A DNA stretch of 64,000 nt from UBA4486 sp041984885 (GTDB lineage Bacteria; Pseudomonadota; Gammaproteobacteria; Eutrophobiales; Eutrophobiaceae), in NCBI GenBank assembly GCA_041984885.1, contig JBHIXH010000004.1, positions 1 to 64,000 of the forward strand. Reading direction: 5' to 3'. Of the stretch, positions 44,279-54,434 are shown one piece after another. The notes under the pieces are model-generated. The model was not told the origin of the DNA. It saw only the letters and a program-made list of their open reading frames with translations, and ran no database searches. The position numbers and the translations under genes are program-made. Each line of letters starts with the position of its first letter. The first letter of the stretch is position 1.

Positions 44279-45820
44279 CTACAACAGAACGATCTCGTAT
44301 TGTTCCTGGGTGTAGACAGGTTCTACCTGGAAGCTGATTGGCCGACCAATAAACTCTTCCAGTTCAGCCACGCTGGCGGATTCATCGTCCGTCAATAAAT
44401 CAACGACGGTTTGTGAGGCGACAACGAGCAGTTTTTGTGCGTCGAACTGACGGACTTCGCGCAGGATTTCCCGGAAGATTTCATAACAAACGGTCTCGGC
44501 GGTCTTGATCGTACCGCGACCATGACAGGTAGAGCAGGGTTCGCACAAGACATGTTCCAGGCTTTCGCGCGTGCGTTTTCGCGTCAGTTGAACAAGACCG
44601 AGCGAGGTGATCTCGCTGAGCGCAACCTTGGAATGATCTTTTTCCAGGTGTCGCTCGAGTGCGCGTAACACCTGTCGACCATGTTCCGGATCCTGCATGT
44701 CGATAAAATCAATAATGATGATACCACCGAGATTACGCAGTCGAAGTTGACGCGCAATCGTTTGTGCGGCTTCCAGGTTTGTTTTAAATATCGTCTCTTC
44801 CAGATTGCGGTGGCCGACGTAAGCGCCGGTGTTGACATCAATCGTTGTCATCGCCTCGGTTTGATCGAGAACCAGGTGACCGCCGGACTTGAGTTGCACT
44901 TTACGATTCAGCGATTTTTCAATCTCGTCATCGACCGAATACATGTTCAGGATCGGGTTTTCACCGGTGTAGTACTCGATTCGACCAAGGAATTCCGGTA
45001 TGAACTGACGTGAAAATTCCATCACGCGTTGATGGGTTTCGCGTGAATCAATCCGGATCTTTTCGATTTCATCATTGACCAGGTCGCGCATCGTGCGCAT
45101 GACCAGTGGCAGGTCTTCGTAAATGATGCAGGGCGCAAACGTATTTTCTGCGCGGATCATCGTTGAGTCACAGATTTTCACGAGAAATTCGATGTCCTTG
45201 TACAAATCATCCTCCGCCACACCCTCGGCCGCAGTGCGGGCAATAAAGCCGCCTTTCAATAACGCATCCGATTCTTCCAGTGCCTGGTGCATCACCACGT
45301 TTTCACCGGCTGCCGCCAGGCGGTCATAGCGTGAATGGTAGCGACCAATGATGCCACGCAGGCGCTCACGTTCAGCTTCATCTTCTATACGTTGTGAAAT
45401 GCCAATCGAGTGATGATCCGGAATATAGACAAGATACCTTGAAGGTATCGACAGACGCGTGGTCAGGCGGGCGCCTTTTGTCCCCAGCGGGTCCTTGATG
45501 ACCTGCACCAGGATTTCCTGGCCTTCGGATAACAGTGAGTTGATGGGAACGTCGGCCGGGTTGCGTTGCTCGCCGTCGTGTTTCTCATCATGGGCAGCCA
45601 CAATGTCAGAGCTGTGCAGGAAACCGGTGCGTTCCAGGCCGATATCGACGAATGCCGCCTGCATACCGGGTAACACGCGGGATACCTTGCCTTTATAGAT
45701 ATTTCCGACCAGGCCTCGCTTTTGTGAACGTTCAATGTAGACCTCTTGCAGCAACCCGTTATCGACCACGGCTACGCGGGTCTCTTGAGGAGTCACGTTA
45801 ATCAGGATTTCTTCGCTCAT
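44279..45820 (-). CDS. rng: Ribonuclease G
   Basis: The 513-residue endoribonuclease has an S1 RNA-binding domain (about residues 38-128), the catalytic DNase I-like domain with the metal ligands in TIDVNTG and IIIDFIDM, and the zinc-link CEPCSTCHGRGT. It is short, without the long scaffold tail of RNase E, so RNase G is the better name. It matures 16S rRNA 5' ends and decays some mRNAs. yhdP follows. Confidence 0.95.
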   Translation of the reverse strand: MSEEILINVTPQETRVAVVDNGLLQEVYIERSQKRGLVGNIYKGKVSRVLPGMQAAFVDIGLERTGFLHSSDIVAAHDEKHDGEQRNPADVPINSLLSEGQEILVQVIKDPLGTKGARLTTRLSIPSRYLVYIPDHHSIGISQRIEDEAERERLRGIIGRYHSRYDRLAAAGENVVMHQALEESDALLKGGFIARTAAEGVAEDDLYKDIEFLVKICDSTMIRAENTFAPCIIYEDLPLVMRTMRDLVNDEIEKIRIDSRETHQRVMEFSRQFIPEFLGRIEYYTGENPILNMYSVDDEIEKSLNRKVQLKSGGHLVLDQTEAMTTIDVNTGAYVGHRNLEETIFKTNLEAAQTIARQLRLRNLGGIIIIDFIDMQDPEHGRQVLRALERHLEKDHSKVALSEITSLGLVQLTRKRTRESLEHVLCEPCSTCHGRGTIKTAETVCYEIFREILREVRQFDAQKLLVVASQTVVDLLTDDESASVAELEEFIGRPISFQVEPVYTQEQYEIVLL

Positions 45821-45985
45821 GGCCGGTAACTATTTGATTATGGGATTAAAATAGCCGTAACCCGGCTATGTTACCACAAATTCACGGAGTCGCATTCGTT
45901 CGACAGCCGGAAACCACGAGCAAATCCGGCCGCATTTTTTCACCGCCGTGAGCAATCTATACAAGTACATGGAATCAATGTTGTA

Positions 45986-47443
45986 ATGATTCGGATGCAA
46001 GCATTAATCGACGATCTGAAGCGGCAACTCCCCGCTGACTGCATCATCACCGATGAAGCGTCGTTACGTCCGTATGAGTGCGATGGGTTGTCTGCTTATC
46101 GCCAATTACCGGGTTGTGTGTTGTTGCCGGATTCCGTCGAGCAGGTACAAACGATAATGCGTGCCTGTCATTCCCGCCAGGTGCCGGTCGTTGCGCGTGG
46201 CGGTGGTACCGGGTTATCCGGCGGGGCCTTGCCCTTGAGTGAAGGTGTGCTGCTGAGCCTTAGTAAGTTTAATCGCATATTAGCGGTTGACCCGGTTCGA
46301 CAAATCGCGAGAGTTGAACCGGGTGTCAGGAATTTACGCGTTTCCGAGATGGTGGCAGAGCACGGTCTGTTTTATGCGCCGGACCCGTCCTCGCAAATTG
46401 CCTGCACCATTGGTGGCAACGTCGCTGAAAATTCCGGTGGTGTACATTGTCTTAAATACGGATTAACTGTGCACAATGTACTCGCTGCGAAAGTGATCAC
46501 AATAGAAGGCGAGTGTCTTGAGATCGGCAGCGAAGCCTATGACAGTCCCGGCTTTGACTTAATGGCAGCGATTACCGGCTCAGAAGGCATGCTCGGCGTT
46601 ATCGTTGAAGTTACGTTGAAACTGTTACCCAAGCCGCCACAAACCCAGGTATTGCTCATCGCGTTTGCCAGTTTACAGCAGGCCGGTGATGCGGTTGCGG
46701 CTATCATTGCCAGTGGCATCATCCCGGCTGGACTGGAGATGATGGATCAACCCTGCATACTGGCGGTCGAACAGTTCGTACACGCCGGTTATCCGACAGA
46801 GGCCGAGGCCGTGTTGATATGTGAACTTGACGGTATCGAGGAGGAGATCGCAGAACAACAGTCGCAGATTGTTCAGTTAATGCAACAATGCCAGGCCACC
46901 GAAGTCCGTGTTGCCAGGGATGCGCAGGAACAGCAGAAGTTCTGGGCAGGGCGTAAGGCGGCCTTTCCCGCCGTCGGCCGCATCGCCAGTGATTATTACT
47001 GCATGGACGGCACGATACCGAAAAAGCACCTGGCGGATGTATTGATGAATATCAGTAAATTGTCAGCAAAATATAGCCTTGCCGTTGTCAATGTGTTTCA
47101 TGCCGGTGATGGCAATCTGCATCCATTGATTCTCTATGATGTCAGTCAAGCAGGTGAACTGGAAAAGGCGGAAGCACTCGGTGGCGAGATTCTGGAACTC
47201 TGCGTGCGCGTCGGTGGCACGATTACCGGTGAACATGGAGTCGGGGTCGAGAAGATAAACCAGATGTGTGTGCAGTTTTCCGATGCCGAGCGTGAGCAGT
47301 TTCACGCGTTTAAACGTGCGTTTGATCCGCAGCAGTTACTGAATCCGGGCAAGGCCATACCCACTTTAAACCGTTGCGCCGAGTTTGGCGCCATGCATGT
47401 GCATGCAGGGCAGACCCGGTTCCCTGACCTGGAACGGTTTTGA
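45986..47443 (+). CDS. glcD: Glycolate oxidase subunit GlcD
   Basis: The 485-residue flavoprotein has the FAD-binding PCMH domain (VARGGGTGLSGGALP, then GGNVAENSGG) and the C-terminal domain with FHAGDGNLHP and GEHGVG. With GlcE and GlcF it oxidises glycolate (or lactate) to glyoxylate at the membrane. ATG 45986 is used; ATG 45995 is an alternative. It is divergent from rng and starts the glcDEF operon. Confidence 0.94.
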   Translation: MIRMQALIDDLKRQLPADCIITDEASLRPYECDGLSAYRQLPGCVLLPDSVEQVQTIMRACHSRQVPVVARGGGTGLSGGALPLSEGVLLSLSKFNRILAVDPVRQIARVEPGVRNLRVSEMVAEHGLFYAPDPSSQIACTIGGNVAENSGGVHCLKYGLTVHNVLAAKVITIEGECLEIGSEAYDSPGFDLMAAITGSEGMLGVIVEVTLKLLPKPPQTQVLLIAFASLQQAGDAVAAIIASGIIPAGLEMMDQPCILAVEQFVHAGYPTEAEAVLICELDGIEEEIAEQQSQIVQLMQQCQATEVRVARDAQEQQKFWAGRKAAFPAVGRIASDYYCMDGTIPKKHLADVLMNISKLSAKYSLAVVNVFHAGDGNLHPLILYDVSQAGELEKAEALGGEILELCVRVGGTITGEHGVGVEKINQMCVQFSDAEREQFHAFKRAFDPQQLLNPGKAIPTLNRCAEFGAMHVHAGQTRFPDLERF

Positions 47444-47465
47444 CAATATCGATTCCAGGACAGTC

Positions 47466-48527
47466 ATGCTGGAGCAACAGGCAAAGCAAATAGCCGGGCA
47501 AGTACGGAGTGCAATGGCTGCCGGGCAAACCCTGGCTATTCAGGGTGCCGGATCCAAGTCGTTCTATGGACATGCAATCAGTACGGACAGTTCGCTGGCA
47601 CTGCAACCTTACCGGGGCATCATCAGCTACGAGCCGTCAGAACTGGTTATCACCGTTGCTGCTGGTACTCCGATCAGTGAAGTTGAATCGGCACTGCATG
47701 AACAGAAACAACATCTGCCGTTTGAGCCGCCCGTGTTCAACGCCAGTGCGACGATCGGTGGCATGATCGCAGCCGGACTATCCGGACCGGCGCGGCCCTG
47801 GGCCGGTCCGGTGCGTGATTATGTGCTGGGTATCCGTTGTATAAACGGTCGTGGTGAGATACTCAGGTTTGGCGGACAGGTCATTAAAAATGTCGCCGGT
47901 TATGATATCTCCCGTTTATTAACCGGTTCGCTGGGGACGTTGGCCGTGATCCTTGATGTGTCTATCAAGGTATTACCAAAACCAGAAAAAGAACTGTCAC
48001 TGGTTGCCGATATGGATCAGCAAAGCGCCGAACAGTTCCTGCGAGAATGGTCAGCTAAATCCATCCCCCTGTCCGGAGTCAGTTATTATCAACAACAACT
48101 GCGGCTGCGATTGTCCGGCTATGCAGCGGCAGTCAGTGAAACTGCGAAAAAAATGGGGCTGGGACAGGAGAATAACCTGGATTACTGGCAGGCATTACGT
48201 CATCAAACGCATGAATTTTTTAATCAACAGAAACCGCTATGGCGAATTTCAATACCGCCGATGCTCAGGTCGTTTGCATTCGCAGATGACGATCTGATTG
48301 ATTGGGCAGGGGGGTTGCACTGGGTGACAACATCCATTGCGGCAGATGAATTAAGAAAGCAGGTGAGTGATCTTGGCGGACATGCCTGTTTGTATTATGC
48401 CAATGATGACGCTACGCCACGTTTTCATCCGTTATCTGCCGTGAATCTGCAACTACATCAGCGTATCAAGCAAGCCCTGGACCCGGCGGGCATTTTTAAT
48501 CCAAAAAAAATGTACCGGGAATTGTAG
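47466..48527 (+). CDS. glcE: Glycolate oxidase FAD-binding subunit GlcE
   Basis: The 353-residue product has one PCMH-type FAD domain (AIQGAGSKSFYG, NASATIGGMIAAGLSGP) and ends FNPKKMYREL, as GlcE does. ATG 47466 starts the homologous part, 22 bp after glcD; the longer frame from 47385 lies within glcD. It pairs with GlcD as a shorter flavin subunit. Confidence 0.92.
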   Translation: MLEQQAKQIAGQVRSAMAAGQTLAIQGAGSKSFYGHAISTDSSLALQPYRGIISYEPSELVITVAAGTPISEVESALHEQKQHLPFEPPVFNASATIGGMIAAGLSGPARPWAGPVRDYVLGIRCINGRGEILRFGGQVIKNVAGYDISRLLTGSLGTLAVILDVSIKVLPKPEKELSLVADMDQQSAEQFLREWSAKSIPLSGVSYYQQQLRLRLSGYAAAVSETAKKMGLGQENNLDYWQALRHQTHEFFNQQKPLWRISIPPMLRSFAFADDDLIDWAGGLHWVTTSIAADELRKQVSDLGGHACLYYANDDATPRFHPLSAVNLQLHQRIKQALDPAGIFNPKKMYREL

Positions 48528-48535
48528 TAACGATC

Positions 48536-49759
48536 ATGCAGACAGAATTTACCGACGAGATAAAAAACAGCGATGCAGGCCGACAGGCAGATGAAATAGT
48601 GCGTCGCTGTGTACACTGCGGATTTTGTAACGCAACCTGTCCGACGTACCAGCTATTGGGCGATGAACGGGATGGTCCAAGAGGTCGCATCTACCTGATC
48701 AAGTCATTACTCGAGGGCAAGGATTGTGCGGTGGACACTCAACGTCACCTGGATCGTTGCCTGACCTGCAGAAGTTGTGAGACCACGTGTCCGTCAGGGG
48801 TGGAGTACGGGCGCTTGCTGGAGATAGGCAGGGAACATCTTAAAACACAGACTTCACGCACACCGTTACAGACACTGCAACGTAAAGTATTAATACATGT
48901 TTGTTCGCAAAGACAGCTGTTTCGGTTTTTATTCCGTATCGGCTCGTGGTTCAGGCCAGTACTGCCAAAAACACTGCAACAGAAATTTCCACGATCGGAT
49001 TCAAACGCAGGACACAGTGCGGGATCGAAACATTCACGCCGTGTCATCCTGTTTCAGGGCTGTGTGCAACCGGCGCTGACACCGGACACGAATCAAATCA
49101 CTGCGCGGTTGCTTGATCGCCTGGGTGTCAGTGTTGAGTTAATCAGACAGGAGAAATGTTGTGCCGCGTTACCGCTGCACCTGGATGATAACGAGCTGGC
49201 ACGCAACTTCATGCGCGCCAATATTGATCTCTGGTATGAAAAACTACAGCAGGGGATTGAGGCCATTGTCGTGACGGCCAGTGCCTGTGGCTTGATGATC
49301 AAGGACTATGCCGATCAACTCGCCGATGATGAGGCGTATGCAGACAAGGCAAAACGGGTTGCCGAACGCTGCCTCGATATCAGCGAATTTCTGGCCAGGG
49401 AAGATCGAACAGAGTTACAGCGGTTATTGCGGCAGGATACAGAACAATACGTTTTTCAATCACCGTGTACGTTACAACATGGACAAAAGTTAAATGGCGT
49501 GGTCGAATCGTTATTACAATCACTCGGCATCAAAATAGCCACACCGTTTGATGCATATCTTTGCTGTGGTTCCGCCGGTACGTATTCGATATTTCAGCCG
49601 GAGCTGTCAAACCGGCTACGACAACAGAAACTTGAACAACTGAATGCGACCAACGCTGCAGTCATACTGACAGCCAATATTGGCTGTCAGTATCATTTAC
49701 TCCAGGCCAGTGATGTGCCGGTCCGTCACTGGATCAGCGTGTTTGCTGGCGAGAGCTAG
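48536..49759 (+). CDS. glcF: Glycolate oxidase iron-sulfur subunit GlcF
   Basis: The 407-residue protein has two [4Fe-4S] ferredoxin motifs at the N terminus (CVHCGFCNATCPTY and CLTCRSCETTCPSG) and two CCG-type domains (GCVQPALTP, EKCCAALPLH, YLCCGSAGTY). It passes electrons from the flavin subunits to quinone. It follows glcE by 8 bp and overlaps the convergent lipoprotein gene by 4 bp. Confidence 0.94.
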   Translation: MQTEFTDEIKNSDAGRQADEIVRRCVHCGFCNATCPTYQLLGDERDGPRGRIYLIKSLLEGKDCAVDTQRHLDRCLTCRSCETTCPSGVEYGRLLEIGREHLKTQTSRTPLQTLQRKVLIHVCSQRQLFRFLFRIGSWFRPVLPKTLQQKFPRSDSNAGHSAGSKHSRRVILFQGCVQPALTPDTNQITARLLDRLGVSVELIRQEKCCAALPLHLDDNELARNFMRANIDLWYEKLQQGIEAIVVTASACGLMIKDYADQLADDEAYADKAKRVAERCLDISEFLAREDRTELQRLLRQDTEQYVFQSPCTLQHGQKLNGVVESLLQSLGIKIATPFDAYLCCGSAGTYSIFQPELSNRLRQQKLEQLNATNAAVILTANIGCQYHLLQASDVPVRHWISVFAGES

Positions 49760-50205
49760 TTCATCGCGTACCAGTTACCGTTCGACTGACGGCAGGCAGT
49801 GCCGTGCAGAATTTCCGGCTGGCCATCGATGATCGCTTCTGTCGTGTAGTCACGGCAGGGGCCGCTCGAACTTTCATAAGTCTTTGTCGGTGTGACCTGA
49901 TAGCCAATCCGACTGTCCGGGTTTGTCCAGCCGACAGTTTGACCGGTTGGCGTGGATTCCAGCGCTTTTTGTGTCTGGTAACGGTCCAGTTCATCCATGT
50001 TCTGGCCGATGTTGCCGCCAACGTAGCCACCGAGCAGGGCACCAATCGCGACAGCGGCAAGTTGCCCCGTACCGCTGCCGATCTGGCTGCCGACAAACGC
50101 ACCGGTACCGGCGCCAATCAGGCGACCATAATCCTGTTTTGAAGGATTACACCCGGCCAGTATGAACAGGCTGGCAAGCAGAGGAATCAGCGTTAATTTT
50201 TTCAT
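49756..50205 (-). CDS. Glycine-zipper lipoprotein (17 kDa surface antigen type)
   Basis: The 149-residue protein has a lipobox (LFILAGC, Cys at residue 19) and a glycine-zipper segment (GRLIGAGTGAFVGSQIGSGTG and onward to GGYVGGNIG), then a polar C-terminal domain with two Cys that may pair. The layout matches the Rickettsia 17 kDa antigen family of outer-membrane lipoproteins. Function is unknown. Confidence 0.85.
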   Translation of the reverse strand: MKKLTLIPLLASLFILAGCNPSKQDYGRLIGAGTGAFVGSQIGSGTGQLAAVAIGALLGGYVGGNIGQNMDELDRYQTQKALESTPTGQTVGWTNPDSRIGYQVTPTKTYESSSGPCRDYTTEAIIDGQPEILHGTACRQSNGNWYAMN

Positions 50206-50364
50206 GCTACTTTCTCCTTAAATTCTCTCACTGCGTTAAACGCAGAACCGTCAATTTCGTTGACACGGGATCCAGGGGTTCCTGTCCCGATGCAGCTTAG
50301 ATTCGGGGCCGGGACAACGGTTCCGAAAAGATGCGGTGTTGCCGAACGCCAGTCGCAGAAAGCA

Positions 50365-50388
50365 CAAACCCCGCAGCAGCGGGGTTTG
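50365..50388. terminator. Hairpin downstream of mlaA
   Basis: CAAACCCCGC, loop AGCA, GCGGGGTTTG is a perfect ten-pair stem 23 bp after the mlaA stop. The trailing T-run is short (TTTG) in the minus direction, so it is a fair terminator. Confidence 0.7.
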
Positions 50389-50411
50389 TCAGTCAGGAAG
50401 GGGAGAATTCG

Positions 50412-51194
50412 TTATTCGATTACTAGTACGCCATCGCCCTCGTCCGCATCACTGAAGTCTTCATCGAAGATATCGTCATAACCCTCTGCCGGCGGGTTAC
50501 CATCATGAATCTGGTAGTTACGCTGTTGCAGGTAGGCCTCGCGGGTAAATGTATACGGGTCGACAGCGGCTTCGTCGCGGATGTTGGTTTCATCCAGCAG
50601 GTTGGCGCGTGTATTAACCGCGTTCAGTGCAGAGACCGGGAACAGCACGGTGCTGGTTATGTATGACAACGGATTCAGTAACCAGCTGGTGACGTAGTCG
50701 GGTACGTTGCGAACCGTGTTCGGGCCGCGTAAGGGAACATATAAATAGGCACCCTGATCCGCACCCCAGACAGCCAGCGTTTGTCCAAAGTCTTCGTTTT
50801 CAGCCGGCACACCCCATTCGCTGCTGATATCAAACAGGCCGCCGATACCAAACGTGCTGTTGTAGACAAAGCGCACCGAGCTCGAAAGCGCCTTATCAAA
50901 CTTGCCCTGTAACAACAGGTTCAGGATGACGTTCAGATAGGAAATATTGTCGAAAAAATTTGTGACGCTTTTTCGGACTGGTTCCGGAGTGACTTCAACA
51001 TACGATTCAGCGATCGGTTTCAGCAGGTGTTTATCGAGCGTTTCATTGACATCGAAAAACACACGGTTTGGTGATTCAAGTGGATCCGCGGTGACTTCCG
51101 GGTCTGTGCCGGTGGTTGCACAGGCTGACAGGAATGCGACCATGACGATCAGAACAACCGCTTTTACTCTTGTATGAAAATACGAACTACCCAT
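50412..51194 (-). CDS. mlaA: MlaA (VacJ) family lipoprotein
   Basis: The 260-residue protein has a lipobox (FLSACATT) and the MlaA domain: PLESPNRVFFDVNETLD, then a long helical body with GPNTVRNVP. MlaA removes mislocalised phospholipids from the outer leaflet of the outer membrane and hands them to MlaC. The acidic tail (EDFSDADEGDG) is lineage-specific. An MlaC-like gene lies 72 bp upstream on the same strand. Confidence 0.92.
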   Translation of the reverse strand: MGSSYFHTRVKAVVLIVMVAFLSACATTGTDPEVTADPLESPNRVFFDVNETLDKHLLKPIAESYVEVTPEPVRKSVTNFFDNISYLNVILNLLLQGKFDKALSSSVRFVYNSTFGIGGLFDISSEWGVPAENEDFGQTLAVWGADQGAYLYVPLRGPNTVRNVPDYVTSWLLNPLSYITSTVLFPVSALNAVNTRANLLDETNIRDEAAVDPYTFTREAYLQQRNYQIHDGNPPAEGYDDIFDEDFSDADEGDGVLVIE

Positions 51195-51266
51195 CGTGAT
51201 ATATCCCGTATTTATTCTGTAAAAAACCGCGCAATATTGACACAGAAGCCGGTTCCAGACAATTGA

Positions 51267-51896
51267 TCAAGACTTCTCGTACTGAGAAATTTTCTCCTTA
51301 ATTTGCATTATCAGGGCATCATAACCCTGGTCCTTTATTATCGTCCCGTACTCGGCCCGCTTGAGCGATAAATCGTTCACGCCATTGGCAACGACACTGA
51401 TTATCATCCAGCGATCATTTCTCGTATGCATCAGGTAATCCAGGCTGACCGGGTCTTCGCCCTCTGACTGGATCGAGGTTTTCACCAGTAGCCGGCCTTT
51501 TTTCAGTTGCTCCACAGAATTTGTGACGAAAGTCTCATTATTATATTCGTTAAAGCGTGAGGCATACGTCGCGGTCGTCAGTTGTCTGAATAACTGGACG
51601 AACTGTTGTTGTTGTTGCGGTGAGAATTTCCCCCAGTAGCGGCTGAGTATCACCTTGGCAATCAATTCAAGATCGAAGTAGTTTTCAATAAACGGGTCCA
51701 GAGCCTGGTAACGTGCCGCGTAGTTTTCCGCCCCCGGGTTTTTCATGCTTGCCAGTAACTGTTGATGAAGTTTATCAACGACCTCGGTGGCGGCTTGTTC
51801 GCTCGCGCTGACAGGCAACATGGCCGCGCCCAGATATAAGCAGAGACAGAGAATCAAACGATTCAGGGCAGGAGTCGGGATCACGCGTTTTTTCAT
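51267..51896 (-). CDS. MlaC/Ttg2D-like periplasmic protein (HpnM type)
   Basis: The 209-residue protein has a signal peptide (residues 1-31) and the MlaC/Ttg2 fold (FDLELIAKVILSRYWGKFSPQQQQQFVQ). MlaC ferries phospholipids in the periplasm. In hopanoid clusters the homologue is called HpnM, and the neighbours here are hpnB and hpnH, so HpnM is the likely identity. The adjacent mlaA suggests a lipid-transport pair. Confidence 0.85.
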   Translation of the reverse strand: MKKRVIPTPALNRLILCLCLYLGAAMLPVSASEQAATEVVDKLHQQLLASMKNPGAENYAARYQALDPFIENYFDLELIAKVILSRYWGKFSPQQQQQFVQLFRQLTTATYASRFNEYNNETFVTNSVEQLKKGRLLVKTSIQSEGEDPVSLDYLMHTRNDRWMIISVVANGVNDLSLKRAEYGTIIKDQGYDALIMQIKEKISQYEKS

Positions 51897-51962
51897 TCGG
51901 TCACTTTATGCTGAAATCTGACCACGGTTCAAGCGGCACGTTCCCATAGCAGCAGTATCGGC

Positions 51963-53071
51963 TTACTCATACGTTCGACCTTTCCAGTTTGCACCACGAC
52001 CGAATTGGTGACGAAGTGCAGAATGAATGGTCATCAGCAAATACAATGTACCCGCCAGTGGTAACGTAACTACCCAGACTGGCGCAAGCCGGTAATAACG
52101 AACCACGGGCAGATAGGTCAGGCACATAATCACGAGGCTGAGCATGGCAAGCGCACTGCCGGGCGAACCAGGGACAAATACACCGACAGTCGGCACAACA
52201 AAAGCCAACAGCATCAAGCAGACACACAGTAACAACAGCAGCCAGGAATAACGTAATTGCGTAAACGCCGTGCGCGTGACCATATGCCAGATTTCACCCA
52301 GGTCATCATAGACTCGCAGGCTGATCGCTGAATGCGTCAAGCCCAGCCAGGTAGAAAATTGCTGATCGCGAAAGCGTCTTGCGAGTGTGCAGTCATCGAT
52401 CAAGGCATGTTTTAACGCCGCAAAGCCGCCCAGTTTATCCAGGCTATCGGCTCGCAGTAATATGCAACCACCCGCGGCCGCAGCGACAAAGCGGCTACCG
52501 TTGTTCGATAGTCGAAATGGATACAGTAATTTAAAAAAATAGATAAACGCCGGGATCAGTACCTTCTCGGCCAGACTTTGCATGCGTAACCTNNNNNNNN
52601 NNGGTGTAATGACTCGGTTTGCAACTTTTGTTTCAGGACGGCAATCGTTCCCGGCTGTAAGGCAATGTCGGCATCAAGCAGTAATAACAACTCGGTTGTC
52701 GCTTTCGTCCTTGCCTGTTCCAGTGCCCAGAGCTTGCCGCTCCAGCCTTTCGGGGTCGATTCACCATGGATCAATGTCAAGTCGGCAATGTTTTGTGACT
52801 TCACCCGCTCGGCAGTGCCATCGGTCGACTGATCATCGACCACGATGATTTTCAGATCGGTACCCTGGTTTTGCAGCGATTGCAGTGTGGTCTCGATGAC
52901 ATCGGCTTCATTCCGTGCCGGAATAAGAACAGTAATATCGGCAAGACTGGTCGATGCAGTGACTACCGCGTCAAGTGATTCGCGCGTGGACCAGGGACGC
53001 CACGGCAATAGCAGGATGGAAACCCAGATCAGCAAACCTGCGGTCGCGGCGACCACGACACAGGTAGTCAT
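51963..53071 (-). CDS. hpnB: HpnB glycosyltransferase (broken by assembly gap)
   Basis: Two reading pieces (53071-52603 and 52592-51963) belong to one family 2 glycosyltransferase. The first has an N-terminal helix, VLIPARNEADVIETTLQSL and the metal-binding LLLLDADIAL; the second has FVAAAAGGCILLRADSL, DDCTLARRF and C-terminal membrane helices. HpnB acts in hopanoid side-chain decoration. The ten N at 52593-52602 shift the frame: after the codons for LH one C is left over, so 11 missing bases rather than ten would restore the frame and give four residues before RLRMQSL. The break is therefore probably artificial. Confidence 0.87.
52593..52602. other. Assembly gap of ten N
   Basis: Ten unresolved bases lie inside hpnB. 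The count is probably a placeholder, since ten bases do not keep the frame between two well-matched halves of the protein. Confidence 0.95.
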
Positions 53072-53076
53072 TTAGC

Positions 53077-54210
53077 TCAGGCGACTTCTTGCTTCTTGCT
53101 GCTGCAACTGCTGCCTGATTGATGTGAGGCAATCAGTACCGGTTTGATGACGTCTTCGTCATCGTATTGCATTGGCAGCTCGGCTGCCATTGGGCCCTCG
53201 GTTGCCGGACCTTTCAGTGCGACTTTCAGGGCCTTCAGCGGGTGGTTGAACGTGTCATCCACTGCTGTGGCTTCAAAGCCACTGTGTACCATGCAGTTGG
53301 CACACTTCGGGTTTTTGCCAACGCCATAGTTGTCCCAGTCTGTGTCCTGCATCAATTCCTTGAATGTCTTCGCGTAGCCTTCGCCGACGAGCAGATAACA
53401 CGGTTTTTGCCAGCCAAACACGTTACGCGTGGGATTCCCCCACGGGGTACAGGCATACGTCTGGTTGCCGGCAAGAAAGTCCAGATACAACGTTGATTGG
53501 TTGAACACCCAGTTTTTACCCTTGCCCAGCTTGAACAGATCGCGGAACAATTGCTTACTCTCTTTCTTTTTCAGGAACACGTCCTGGCGCGGCGCTCTTT
53601 CATAACTGTAACCTGGTGAAATGGTGACGCCTTCCACGCCCAGGCCCATGGCGATGTCCATGAACTCGGAAACTTCTTCGGCCGATTCGCCCTGGAACAA
53701 CGTGCAATTGACCGTGACACGAAAACCGCGGCTGACGGCTTTCTTGATGACTTCAACACACTTGTCGAACACACCCTCGCGGCAGACAGAAGCATCGTGA
53801 CGTTCGCGGTTGCCATCCAGGTGAATAGAAAACGTTAAATAGGGTGACGGCTGGTATTCGTCCATCTTTTTATCGAGCAGTAAAGCGTTTGTGCATAGAT
53901 AAACGAATTTCTTTTTACGAATAAAACCGTGCACGATTTCATTCATTTCCTTGTGGATCAGTGGCTCGCCGCCGGCAATGGAAACGATCGGTGCACCACA
54001 CTCGTTAACTGCTTGCATGCACTCGTCGTAGCTGAGCCGCTTGTTAAGGATTTCATCCGGGTAATCGATTTTGCCGCAACCGGAGCAGGCCAGGTTACAG
54101 CGAAACAACGGCTCCAGCATCAGCACCAGTGGATAGCGCTTTTCACCTTTCAGTTTTTTCTCTAACAGGTATTTGCCAACACGGAATTGTTGAATCAATG
54201 GCACTGCCAT
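53077..54210 (-). CDS. hpnH: HpnH, adenosyl-hopene synthase (radical SAM)
   Basis: The 377-residue protein has the radical SAM cluster motif CNLACSGCG (Cys38, Cys42, Cys45) and a C-terminal SPASM-like part with YACTPWGNPTRNVFGWQKPC and CANCMVHSG. HpnH joins 5'-deoxyadenosine to diploptene, the first step toward C35 bacteriohopanepolyols. It starts the minus-strand hpnH-hpnB-hpnM-mlaA run and is divergent from dxs. Confidence 0.94.
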   Translation of the reverse strand: MAVPLIQQFRVGKYLLEKKLKGEKRYPLVLMLEPLFRCNLACSGCGKIDYPDEILNKRLSYDECMQAVNECGAPIVSIAGGEPLIHKEMNEIVHGFIRKKKFVYLCTNALLLDKKMDEYQPSPYLTFSIHLDGNRERHDASVCREGVFDKCVEVIKKAVSRGFRVTVNCTLFQGESAEEVSEFMDIAMGLGVEGVTISPGYSYERAPRQDVFLKKKESKQLFRDLFKLGKGKNWVFNQSTLYLDFLAGNQTYACTPWGNPTRNVFGWQKPCYLLVGEGYAKTFKELMQDTDWDNYGVGKNPKCANCMVHSGFEATAVDDTFNHPLKALKVALKGPATEGPMAAELPMQYDDEDVIKPVLIASHQSGSSCSSKKQEVA

Positions 54211-54434
54211 TCGTATGCCCCTTACTTATCGTTGCGTTTAAGTTACTATGTGATTGATTTTCTGAATATTGTCAGATATCAGTCGATGCGCGCACGATAA
54301 AGTAAACGGCTGTAAATGTACAGACTTGGCCGATTAAATAAATCTGAATCCAGGACGATGCGGATTGCTTGCAAGCCGGAAACAGCGTCTACATAATGTG
54401 TCCCTTTTCCCGAATTCACACTAAAATCATCAGC

